A DNA stretch of 6,014 nt from Lentimicrobiaceae bacterium (GTDB lineage Bacteria; Bacteroidota; Bacteroidia; Bacteroidales; WCHB1-69), in NCBI GenBank assembly GCA_009787675.1, contig WQSU01000163.1, forward strand, positions 1 to 6,014. The letters are read 5' to 3'. Position numbers and translations under genes: made by a program. Numbering within the stretch: the stretch's first letter is position 1; every line of letters starts with the position of its first letter. Below are positions 1 through 5,272 of this stretch, in pieces. Under the pieces are notes generated by a model that saw only the letters and a list, made by a program, of their open reading frames with translations, did not search any database and was not told the origin of the DNA.

Positions 1-556
1 AAGAACGATTATCCAAACGGATCTGCCAAGACATGCTTCAGGAAACATAGCGTTCACCAATACCGGCACAGGAACGCTATACGTCAATGTTGTGTCAAGA
101 ATACAACCGATAAGAGACACATTGCCCGAAATGGCTAATAATTTGCGTATTAATGTTTCGTATACCGATTTGAGAGGAAATCCGATAGATGTTCAAACGC
201 TGAGACAAGGTACGGATTTTATTGCAGAAGTAAGGGTAACGAATATCAGTCCGACACGTGATTTTACCGATGTAGCACTAACGCACATTATTCCTTCCGG
301 CTGGGAAATTTTTAACGAGCGTATGATAGGCGACGAAAGCGATGCAACAAGAACCGCATTTACTCACCAAGACATTCGCGACGATAGAATTTTAACCTAT
401 TTCGACCTGCGAAGAAACCAAACCGTAACAGTCAGAGTTCGCTTGAATGCCGCCTTCGTCGGAACGTTTGTACTGCCTGCAATTCAGAGCGAAGCAATGT
501 ACGACACTTCGGCTTATGCCAAAACTCGTGCTGGTCGGGTGAGGGTTGTTAGGTAG
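1..556 (+). CDS. Bacterial alpha-2-macroglobulin, C-terminal end (5' partial)
   Basis: Open from the left edge (frame starts at base 2) to a TAG stop at 554-556, giving about 184 residues without an internal stop. A GTG at base 92 is in frame but is an internal valine, since coding sequence with the same character runs on upstream (…NTGTGTLYVNVVSRIQP). The segment resembles the end of the large (usually over 1500-residue) bacterial alpha-2-macroglobulins: beta-rich, with PSGWEI followed by a D-R-I-L-T-Y-F-DL stretch, and a terminal region with FVLPAIQSEAMYD and a basic GRVRVVR ending. Known role of the family: an envelope protein, often a lipoprotein, that traps foreign proteases and commonly pairs with penicillin-binding protein 1C. 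The bait region and any thioester motif lie outside this window, so activity cannot be judged. Base composition is visibly richer in G+C than the genes to its right. Family call from remembered features, fairly secure. Confidence 0.85.
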   Translation, partial: RTIIQTDLPRHASGNIAFTNTGTGTLYVNVVSRIQPIRDTLPEMANNLRINVSYTDLRGNPIDVQTLRQGTDFIAEVRVTNISPTRDFTDVALTHIIPSGWEIFNERMIGDESDATRTAFTHQDIRDDRILTYFDLRRNQTVTVRVRLNAAFVGTFVLPAIQSEAMYDTSAYAKTRAGRVRVVR

Positions 557-738
557 TGGAACGCAGGTCGTATTATTTATAAGTTAGAGACAATGCACAG
601 CAAACAGCCTGCTTACATGAAAGAGTGAAGTATGAGAATTTATTATATTGCGATTTTTGCATAGTAGAACTATTAACAAATAAAATATTAAAACATGAAT
701 TTTAGAGCATAAAAAAAATAACTAAAACATAATTACAA
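557..738. other. AT-rich intergenic junction after A2M
   Basis: This 182-base stretch separates the A2M stop from the first accessory gene. I see no tRNA, no convincing stem-loop with a T-tract, and no clean TAnnTTTG -7 element; the closest is a TTTTTGCATAG run near 654-664, which lacks the upstream TA. Composition shifts here from the balanced coding sequence of A2M to strongly AT-rich DNA, so it probably contains the left boundary of the accessory island. Confidence 0.4.
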
Positions 739-1137
739 ATGAAAAATTGGAACAGAACAGGAAAAATAAAAGCCATTGTACTTGGATTATCAGCACTGCC
801 TAACTTGCTTATGCCAATCGGTGCTATAGGACAACAAGGACTTATGATGATTTTAATGCCTTTGATTTTTGGCAGTATTGTGACCCCTCTATTGGTAAGG
901 TCTCGTAAGGATGAAATTGTAAAGCCAACATGGAACGACAATCCATTAGTGATGAAACGCCCTTTGGCATCCTTTCAGTTTGGTGCATTTTTCTTTTTAA
1001 TTGTCGGAATAAGTATGCTTTTGGGAACCGGTATAAAGTTTCAAGCATTGAACTTTTTCGGACTGACGTCAGTTTCGTTTGGCATTGGAATCCTAATAGG
1101 CATTTGGCTGACACTAAAGAGGGCAAAATCAAAGTGA
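739..1137 (+). CDS. Small four-helix membrane protein, unknown function
   Basis: A 132-residue protein starting at ATG behind an A-rich leader (ATTACAA) with no Shine-Dalgarno, and ending in TGA. Four hydrophobic segments are visible at about residues 12-31, 35-53, 79-97 and 104-126. A polar loop at 54-78 contains a WNDNP motif (65-69), and the C-terminal tail is lysine/arginine-rich. The arrangement suggests an inner-membrane protein with both ends cytoplasmic. I do not recognise a named family, and no catalytic motif is evident. It is the first gene of the accessory stretch. The next gene begins 89 bases downstream behind a 59-bp repeat, so the two may be separate units. Two overlapping open frames on the opposite and alternate strands are shadows. 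The hydrophobic pattern makes it a convincing real gene. Confidence 0.75.
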   Translation: MKNWNRTGKIKAIVLGLSALPNLLMPIGAIGQQGLMMILMPLIFGSIVTPLLVRSRKDEIVKPTWNDNPLVMKRPLASFQFGAFFFLIVGISMLLGTGIKFQALNFFGLTSVSFGIGILIGIWLTLKRAKSK

Positions 1138-1170
1138 TTTTTTTTGTACACAAATAAATCGTCAGCCGAT

Positions 1171-1229
1171 AACTTGCAGTTTGACACAATGGCTAAACAT
1201 CAAGGAAATAAAAAAACAGAAGCACTATG
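1171..1229 (+). repeat. 59-bp direct repeat, copy 1, ending on a start codon
   Basis: Matches the segment at 2008-2066 at 54 of 59 positions with no gap, offset exactly 837 bases. It begins AACTTGCAGTTTGACACAAT and its last three bases are the ATG of the metallopeptidase-like gene at 1227. Weaker similarity extends a few bases to the left (5 of 8 positions). It serves as the 5' leader of its gene; similarity stops at the start codon. Confidence 0.85.
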
Positions 1230-2009
1230 TTTAAAAATCTATTTAAAAAGAAAAATTATGAGCCACTAGACTACGAATGGAGAAAATACCTTGAGCAAAA
1301 TATTTGTTTTTTGGACGGATTATTTCCTGAACCGACATTAGATAAAAGAAAAGTTTTTTTGCCGACAAAAACAGATTTTCCTATTCAATGGAATAGTTCG
1401 AAAGAAAACGTTTACGAAGTAGTAAAAATTGTAGCCGAAAACATGCAGATTAATCCAAATGAAATCGAAATTAATTTTTACGAAGAAGGGCTGGTAGAAA
1501 TAAACATGGGAGGTTCCACCTTATTTTTAGAAAACGACACTAAAGAAGCTCGAACTGCTGGACTGTATCACGGGAAAAACAAAACAGGTAAATATGAAAT
1601 TTCTATAAATACAAACATCCTAAACAATCCCGTACAATTAATAGCTACGGTGGCTCATGAACTTTCTCATGTTAAATTATTGGGAGAGAAAAAAGCAGAC
1701 GATGATGAGTATTTAACGGATTTAGCAACTGTCTTTTTTGGTTTCGGGATTTTCACAGCAAATGCCTCTTTTCAATTTTCTCAAGAAAAAGACAGATGGG
1801 TTTACAATGCTAGTGGGTATTTAAAGCACGATGAGTGGGGGTATGCTTTGGCACTATTTGCTTTTATGCGATACGAGGACAATCCCGAATGGATAACCTT
1901 TTTGAATCCGACCATAAAAAAAGAATTTGAAAAAAGCATTCGTTACATGATTGAAAATGAAAGTGAAATATTTAAATTTGAAGGAGAGAGTGAGCAGAAC
2001 GGCATATAA
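1227..2009 (+). CDS. Putative cytoplasmic zinc metallopeptidase-like protein (HELSH motif)
   Basis: A 260-residue protein with no signal peptide or membrane helix, so probably cytoplasmic. The key feature is the zinc-binding HExxH signature HELSH at residues 144-148, inside VAHELSHVKLLG. It is followed after a short acidic loop by E161-Y-L-T-D165-L, where E161 (or D165) could be the third zinc ligand as in gluzincin-type enzymes. Downstream come a glycine/phenylalanine-rich FFGFGIFTANASF stretch and a C-terminal helical half with WGYALALFAF, followed by PEWITFL. The N-terminal 20 residues are basic and aromatic. I recall similar unnamed proteins in Bacteroidota but not a characterised member, so substrate and role are unknown. 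The ATG is fixed by the repeat-derived leader, which ends on it, and the TAA stop lies within the first bases of the second repeat copy. A lone toxin, a maturation protease or a housekeeping peptidase are all possible. Confidence 0.75.
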   Translation: MFKNLFKKKNYEPLDYEWRKYLEQNICFLDGLFPEPTLDKRKVFLPTKTDFPIQWNSSKENVYEVVKIVAENMQINPNEIEINFYEEGLVEINMGGSTLFLENDTKEARTAGLYHGKNKTGKYEISINTNILNNPVQLIATVAHELSHVKLLGEKKADDDEYLTDLATVFFGFGIFTANASFQFSQEKDRWVYNASGYLKHDEWGYALALFAFMRYEDNPEWITFLNPTIKKEFEKSIRYMIENESEIFKFEGESEQNGI

Positions 2010-2066
2010 CTTGCAATTTGACGCAATGGCTAAATATCAAGGAAATAAAAAAACAGAAACGCTATG
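2008..2066 (+). repeat. 59-bp direct repeat, copy 2, ending on a start codon
   Basis: Second copy of the 1171-1229 repeat (54 of 59 identical, no gap). It begins AACTTGCAATTTGACGCAAT and ends exactly on the ATG of the membrane protein gene at 2064. Its first two bases are also the last two of the TAA stop of the gene before it, so the repeat fills the whole intergenic space. The five differences from copy 1 are all transitions, as expected for an old duplication under little constraint. Confidence 0.85.
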
Positions 2067-2642
2067 ACTAAAACAACTCAACGAAAAGTACCAAAAAAAG
2101 AAATAAGAAAAGAAGCAAAACAGCTTTTAAATCAAGGCGACAAAACAAAACAAGAGGTTTTTGAACTGCTTGTCGACAAATACAAGTATTCAAAAGATGT
2201 TGCAGGTGTATTGAAATATATTCCAACAAAACAGGCAGTTAAGAAGTATGGGATATGGAATTCCATACTTCTAATATTTCTAGTTATAACGACAATCCTT
2301 GTGTTTCTTACGATGCCAATACAATTAATTTGGTATGTGCCGTTAATTTATATTGTTGCATCGAAAAAATTGCAGTATTATTTTTGGGTAACCGTTCTGT
2401 TTTCGCTCATGGCTATTGGCTTTTTTATAGTGTTTATATCAACTTTATTTACTCAACCCTTTGATACAACAATTTGGATATTTGTAGTAGTTTCGATGTT
2501 TTTTGTCATTCCGGGTTGTATTCTTCCATTGTGGTTACAGAAAAAACTTTGTCCAAAACCTATAGAGCGGAGGGAAGTGTATGTGAATGCGGAGGGTAAT
2601 AAACGAGTGCAACTTGTTTATGAATTTCCTGAGAAGAGGTAA
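2064..2642 (+). CDS. Four-helix membrane protein with basic helical N-terminus, unknown function
   Basis: A 192-residue protein. Residues 1-60 are soluble, strongly basic and helical (KEAKQLL…, then KQEVFELLVDKYKYS). About four hydrophobic helices follow at 66-83, 85-100, 106-129 and 136-158. A C-terminal soluble tail contains REVYVNAEGNKRVQLVYEF. The ATG is placed precisely by the 59-bp repeat that ends on it. I do not recognise a named family; the architecture (helical cytoplasmic head, membrane core, short beta-like tail) gives no enzyme motif. The neighbouring gene starts 28 bases after its stop and could be cotranscribed. Codon use is AT-rich like the rest of the island. An immunity-type or sensor membrane protein is conceivable but unsupported. 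Confidence 0.75.
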   Translation: MTKTTQRKVPKKEIRKEAKQLLNQGDKTKQEVFELLVDKYKYSKDVAGVLKYIPTKQAVKKYGIWNSILLIFLVITTILVFLTMPIQLIWYVPLIYIVASKKLQYYFWVTVLFSLMAIGFFIVFISTLFTQPFDTTIWIFVVVSMFFVIPGCILPLWLQKKLCPKPIERREVYVNAEGNKRVQLVYEFPEKR

Positions 2643-2670
2643 GTGTAAAAGTTTCGTAAAAAGAAATACT

Positions 2671-3288
2671 ATGACAAAGAAAGGAAAACTTAAAGCATTT
2701 TTTGGCACAGAAAAAGAAAGTCTGAAGCTAATTGAAAAATATGAAGAAAATATCGTTTTTTTCAATGACTTGCTAGAGAATGGACGTAGAGAAGATGTAG
2801 AATTTGTTATTCCTATAAAAATGTATAACTATGCTTTTTCTTTAGAAAAGGAAGGGTATTATACGAAAGCATTTTCTGTTGCCAACGAAATAGAAAGAGA
2901 TTTGAAAAGATTAAGAGGGCTGTCGGAATGGTATGATATGTACTCTGAAGGTGCTATGTTCTTGAAAGGTTTGTGTTTAGGACGGCTGAAGAAATACAGA
3001 GAGTCAAATAAATACTTTAAGCAGTTAGTAGAGAAAAAAACAACAAATGACAATTTTGTTAACTGGTACAAATCGAACAAAAAGAATCAAATTAAAAAAA
3101 TATTTAGCTTTATTTTCATTCCCGCAGTGAGTCTTTTTGTAATAAGTGTCGTTTTGAGCATTGTAAATATTTCAACCATCAAAATACCTACAATTGTTGA
3201 GAGATTTTTACTGGCAATTTGGGTACTTGCATGGATTGTTCCTTATATTTGGGGGAGAATTATTGAAAAGCAAAAAATAAAAAAATAA
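2671..3288 (+). CDS. Helical-repeat (TPR-like) protein with two C-terminal membrane helices, unknown function
   Basis: I place the start at ATG 2671 (205 residues), not at the in-frame ATG 2587, which would overlap the preceding gene by 56 bases; 2671 follows an A-rich leader resembling that of the preceding gene. Residues 1-130 look all-helical. Two TPR-like helical hairpins are suggested at about 52-81 (YNYAFSLEKEGYYTKAFSVA) and 95-126 (LKGLCLGRLKKYRESNKYFK). These match the usual small/aromatic spacing only loosely. A lysine-rich linker at about 134-143 leads to two hydrophobic helices at 143-166 and 174-196 and a basic tail. This suggests a cytoplasmic protein-binding domain anchored in the inner membrane. 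No named family is recognised. It is probably cotranscribed with the membrane protein 28 bases upstream, and a 144-base gap with a new promoter follows it. Confidence 0.7.
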   Translation: MTKKGKLKAFFGTEKESLKLIEKYEENIVFFNDLLENGRREDVEFVIPIKMYNYAFSLEKEGYYTKAFSVANEIERDLKRLRGLSEWYDMYSEGAMFLKGLCLGRLKKYRESNKYFKQLVEKKTTNDNFVNWYKSNKKNQIKKIFSFIFIPAVSLFVISVVLSIVNISTIKIPTIVERFLLAIWVLAWIVPYIWGRIIEKQKIKK

Positions 3289-3378
3289 TTAAGGTGCTAG
3301 TCATTAATTAGAAATAAATCTTGGACTCGTTGGTGAAGAAAAAACAACCCGTATTTATATCAGGCAACTATCATTGTA

Positions 3379-3410
3379 TTTGCGTAATTGAAAAAAAAAT
3401 CGTACCTTTG
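3379..3410 (+). promoter_or_regulatory. Bacteroidota-type promoter of the PIN toxin-antitoxin operon
   Basis: A -33 element TTTG at 3379-3382 and a -7 element TACCTTTG at 3403-3410 lie 20 bases apart, the spacing expected for the primary sigma factor of Bacteroidota. Transcription would begin near 3417, which rules out the in-frame ATG at 3388 and supports the ATG at 3433 as the antitoxin start. The rest of the gap from 3289 shows no gene and no clear terminator. Confidence 0.75.
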
Positions 3411-3432
3411 TAAAGTTAAAAATGAAAAGACA

Positions 3433-3663
3433 ATGGAAGCAACCGTAACACATTCACCATTAAACGAAATGCAACAACATTTGTTGCAGATGTTTGCCTA
3501 CAACAAACGCGAAGAGGGTTTGAAAGAAATGCAGTCTGTGCTTTTCAACTACTATCGAGATAAATTGAAAATTCAAACACGAGAATTTTGGAAAAAAAAT
3601 CAACTTGATAGTGCAAAGATGGACGAAATTATGCACGGACATAATCGCATCTCAACCCAATGA
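3433..3663 (+). CDS. Putative antitoxin of a PIN-domain toxin-antitoxin pair
   Basis: A 76-residue, highly charged helical protein beginning MEATVTHSPLNEMQQHLLQM. It contains an LxLF-like hydrophobic run (LLQMFAYN), an EGLKEMQSVLFNYYRDK helix, and a C-terminal FWKKNQLDSAKMDEIMHGHNR. This layout (LN..Q..LL..F, then ELK..L...Y, then W/FW..., then H.R) is what I recall for Bacteroidota antitoxins encoded just before COG1569 PIN toxins. Known role of such partners: bind and block the toxin and often repress their own promoter. The start was moved from 3388 to 3433 because the earlier ATG lies upstream of the predicted transcription start. The stop TGA overlaps the toxin ATG by four bases (ATGA), implying translational coupling. 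No obvious DNA-binding fold can be named from sequence alone, so the autoregulation is inference. Confidence 0.75.
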   Translation: MEATVTHSPLNEMQQHLLQMFAYNKREEGLKEMQSVLFNYYRDKLKIQTREFWKKNQLDSAKMDEIMHGHNRISTQ

Positions 3664-4070
3664 AAATCGTTTTAGACACCAATTGTTTGTTGCCTGCAAT
3701 TTTTGAAGATTCGCCACACTATTGGATTTGGGAAGCATTCGAAAATGGCGGATTGACATTGTGTTGTAGCACCGAAATACTTGAAGAATACGGAGAATTA
3801 TTAGCTAGGTTTTATTCGGTTGAAATCAGCGAAAGCGTGATAAATACAATTACAAACGCCTATAATTTCTCGCCAACGACGCCGTACTACAAATGGAATT
3901 TAATCTCTGCCGACCCCGATGATAATAAATTTGTTGACTGTGCCTTGAATGGTGGTGCTGACTATATTGTTACCAACGATAAACATTTCAACGTGTTGAA
4001 AGAGATGGATTTTCCTTATGTGCAAGTTGTAAGTAGTGAGGAGTTTCGGCAAATTTTGTTAAGGAGATAA
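3660..4070 (+). CDS. PIN-domain toxin (COG1569 type), putative ribonuclease
   Basis: A 136-residue single-domain PIN protein. It starts MKIVLDTNCLLPA with the first metal-binding aspartate at D6. A glutamate in STEILEEY (E42 or E43) is the second acidic site. The core motif DPDDNKFVDCAL (85-96) supplies D88 and D93, and ADYIVTNDKHF (100-110) supplies D107. These are the residues expected for the Mg2+/Mn2+-dependent RNase centre of PIN toxins, and all appear intact. Length is normal for the family. Known role: cleaves RNA when freed from its antitoxin; the RNA target here is unknown. It overlaps the upstream antitoxin by four bases and has a membrane-protein gene 26 bases downstream that may be read through from the same promoter. 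Among the most secure calls of the window. Confidence 0.9.
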   Translation: MKIVLDTNCLLPAIFEDSPHYWIWEAFENGGLTLCCSTEILEEYGELLARFYSVEISESVINTITNAYNFSPTTPYYKWNLISADPDDNKFVDCALNGGADYIVTNDKHFNVLKEMDFPYVQVVSSEEFRQILLRR

Positions 4071-4096
4071 ATGCTAATTTTGATAACAAATTGGGT

Positions 4097-4729
4097 ATGA
4101 AAAAAGAAGTGATAATACTGATTTTAGTTGCTATTCTATGGTTGCTTTTAAGAATAGTAGAGTTTCATATTGGTGTATTTGTTATATTTACAAGGTTGTG
4201 GATTCTCGGGATGTTTTTAACTATTACACTTGTTCAGTTCATAATACTATTAGAGGAAAGAAAAAACATAAAAAAAATACGAGTAGTAAAAGTTCTTTTC
4301 TACGGCTTATTTTTTTATCTGACACTATTGGGGGGATTCTCTATTGACAGAAGAATTGAAAAAGCAAACTGGCAGATTCTATACAACAAACGAGTGGAGA
4401 TTGTTGAGAAGGTAAAAAACAGGGAGTTAGTTCCTAATGTTGATAGACATAGTGATTATAGTTTTATAGAACTACCTTTTAGATTTCCAATTGTTTCAGA
4501 TGGAGGAAATGAAATAAAAATAGAAAGAAATGACAGTGCGCAAGCAATAACAGTATGGTTTTTCATACATTGGGGGCTTCTTGATGGTCCATCGAGTTTT
4601 TTCATGTACACAAATGATGATAAAAGAATTAAATACTTTGACTCAATAGTAGAACGCTCAAAAAGTAGTTGGAGAATAAAGGAAAATTGGTATAGAATAA
4701 CAAGAAGACCATGTGGTAGAGTGCTATGA
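4097..4729 (+). CDS. Membrane protein with C-terminal soluble domain, unknown function
   Basis: A 210-residue protein from ATG 4097; a TTG two codons earlier at 4091 is possible but less likely. The hydrophobic N-terminal third has about three membrane helices (roughly 5-20, 34-52 and 62-80). It is followed by a soluble domain with ELPFRFPIVSDGGNEI (125-140), VWFFIHWGLLDGPSSFFMYT (153-172) and NDD at 173-175. The pattern LP..f..vS.GGnei, then FF…G.lDG.S.F.Y, is one I recall from unnamed Bacteroidota proteins, without a known activity. The domain probably faces one side of the inner membrane. It lies 26 bases after the PIN toxin and may share its transcript, but it does not look like part of the toxin-antitoxin mechanism. 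Codon use is strongly AT-rich. The stop TGA overlaps a further ATG (ATGA) that opens only a 16-codon frame. Confidence 0.7.
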   Translation: MKKEVIILILVAILWLLLRIVEFHIGVFVIFTRLWILGMFLTITLVQFIILLEERKNIKKIRVVKVLFYGLFFYLTLLGGFSIDRRIEKANWQILYNKRVEIVEKVKNRELVPNVDRHSDYSFIELPFRFPIVSDGGNEIKIERNDSAQAITVWFFIHWGLLDGPSSFFMYTNDDKRIKYFDSIVERSKSSWRIKENWYRITRRPCGRVL

Positions 4730-4776
4730 CAAAGAAAAGGAAAGTCAATTGCATTGAAAAAAAGATATTATTTTAA

Positions 4777-4911
4777 TGTTTTTGCACCTAATGTTTGTAA
4801 TAACATTTGTTTATTGGACTTATAGATTATGGACTTTGTATTGTATTTTCTGTATTGCACCTTAATAAATTGATGTTTCAACACTGCTCATTGCCAAGCC
4901 ACTAGAATGCT
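4777..4911. other. Intergenic stretch with weak stem-loop
   Basis: No gene seen. AATGTT at 4790-4795 and AACATT at 4802-4807 form a 6-bp stem with a 6-base loop followed by a T-rich run. It could be a weak terminator after the membrane protein gene, but it is too AT-rich to be convincing. The remainder is AT-rich and featureless up to the inverted repeat at 4912. Confidence 0.3.
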
Positions 4912-4961
4912 GGTACGATTTCTAAAAAAAATGTTTTCAATTTTCAAAATAAAATCGTACC
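4912..4961. repeat. 10-bp perfect inverted repeat at the yhcG-fragment promoter
   Basis: GGTACGATTT at 4912-4921 is the exact reverse complement of AAATCGTACC at 4952-4961, with a 30-base AT-rich spacer. The right arm runs into the -7 element, so a protein bound to both arms would cover the whole promoter. It could be an operator or a relic of a mobile-element end. Confidence 0.55.
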
Positions 4962-4965
4962 TTTG
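4958..4965 (+). promoter_or_regulatory. Promoter -7 element of the yhcG fragment
   Basis: TACCTTTG, the same eight bases as in the PIN operon promoter, within an identical 15-base context (4951-4965 equals 3396-3410). The ATG follows about 15 bases later, giving a very short leader. A clear -33 TTTG is missing at the expected spacing (TTTTC occurs instead), so strength is uncertain. Confidence 0.6.
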
Positions 4966-4979
4966 CAAAAAGTACAGAA

Positions 4980-5261
4980 ATGAGCAAAATAAGAAGAAAT
5001 AAAAACGGTCTTAAGATCACAGATATAGACCATGAAGATGTCATATTTTCTAATGTTTCAAAAATCATTGAAAACAGAAAGTTCAATGCCGTTTCGGCAG
5101 CGAACAGTCAAGTGATATTGATGTTTTGGGAGATTGGAACGTATATCAATTCTGTGGTTTTGGGAATGGAACGTGCAGAATATGGTAAAAAGATTTTGTC
5201 GACAGTGTCGACAAAATTGGTGGCAAACTATGATTATTATGCATTACAACAAATAACCTAG
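4980..5261 (+). pseudogene. Truncated YhcG/DUF1016 nuclease, N-terminal fragment
   Basis: The 93-residue frame matches the N-terminal domain of the YhcG (DUF1016) family: DVIFSNVSKIIENRKFNAV (20-38), then the hallmark N..L..FWEIGTYI region (42-56), AEYGKKILSTVSTKL (66-80), and the beginning of the helix that normally leads into the gFs..NL..M..F segment. Full-length members have roughly 330-380 residues with a C-terminal PD-(D/E)xK nuclease domain, which is completely absent here. After residue 84 the sequence leaves the family pattern (DYYALQQIT) and stops at TAG 5259-5261. The break falls where the minus-strand DUF2442 gene begins, suggesting a deletion or insertion cut the gene. The promoter and start look intact, so a short protein may still be made, perhaps retaining a DNA-binding or oligomerising role, but no nuclease activity is possible. 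A naturally short solo N-terminal domain is the alternative. Confidence 0.75.
5193..5217. repeat. 25-base perfect palindrome inside the yhcG fragment
   Basis: Two 12-base arms (ATTTTGTCGACA and TGTCGACAAAAT) are exact reverse complements around a single central G at 5205. It encodes I-L-S-T-V-S-T-K, partly explained by the repeated TCGACA codon pair. It lies about 40 bases before the truncation point. Confidence 0.8.
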
Positions 5262-5272
5262 ACGTGTTCTAG
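5258..5272. terminator. Small stem-loop at the convergent gene ends
   Basis: CTAGA at 5258-5262 and TCTAG at 5268-5272 form a 5-bp stem with a 5-base loop at the tail-to-tail junction of the yhcG fragment and DUF2442. The first CTAG supplies stop codons on both strands. As a terminator it is weak: the stem is short and no T-tract follows on either strand. Confidence 0.3.

Noticed and set aside
842..1189. Long minus-strand open frame across the first membrane gene
   Set aside because: It mirrors the plus-strand gene with four clear membrane helices, and its own translation has no domain character; treated as a shadow.
1171..2066. Interpreting the 59-bp repeats as true integron attC sites
   Set aside because: No complementary right-hand core (GTTRRRY type) or foldable full site is seen and no integrase is present; retained only as a cassette-like hypothesis.
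2587..2670. Longer N-terminus for the TPR-like gene from ATG 2587
   Set aside because: It would overlap the preceding gene by 56 bases, and the added residues are cysteine- and arginine-rich without a family look; ATG 2671 has a better leader.
2400..3300. CRISPR array or tandem short repeats
   Set aside because: A-rich runs recur, but no regularly spaced repeat of 20-40 bases exists anywhere in the window.
3388..3432. Antitoxin start at ATG 3388
   Set aside because: This ATG lies between the -33 and -7 elements of the promoter, so it would not be in the transcript.
3422..3448. Eight-codon frame overlapping the antitoxin start, as a possible leader peptide
   Set aside because: Too short and without any conserved signal; an ATG in an A-rich leader is expected by chance.
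4726..4776. Sixteen-codon frame starting in the ATGA at the end of the membrane protein gene
   Set aside because: No recognisable protein; kept only as a possible remnant because its start resembles that at 2671.
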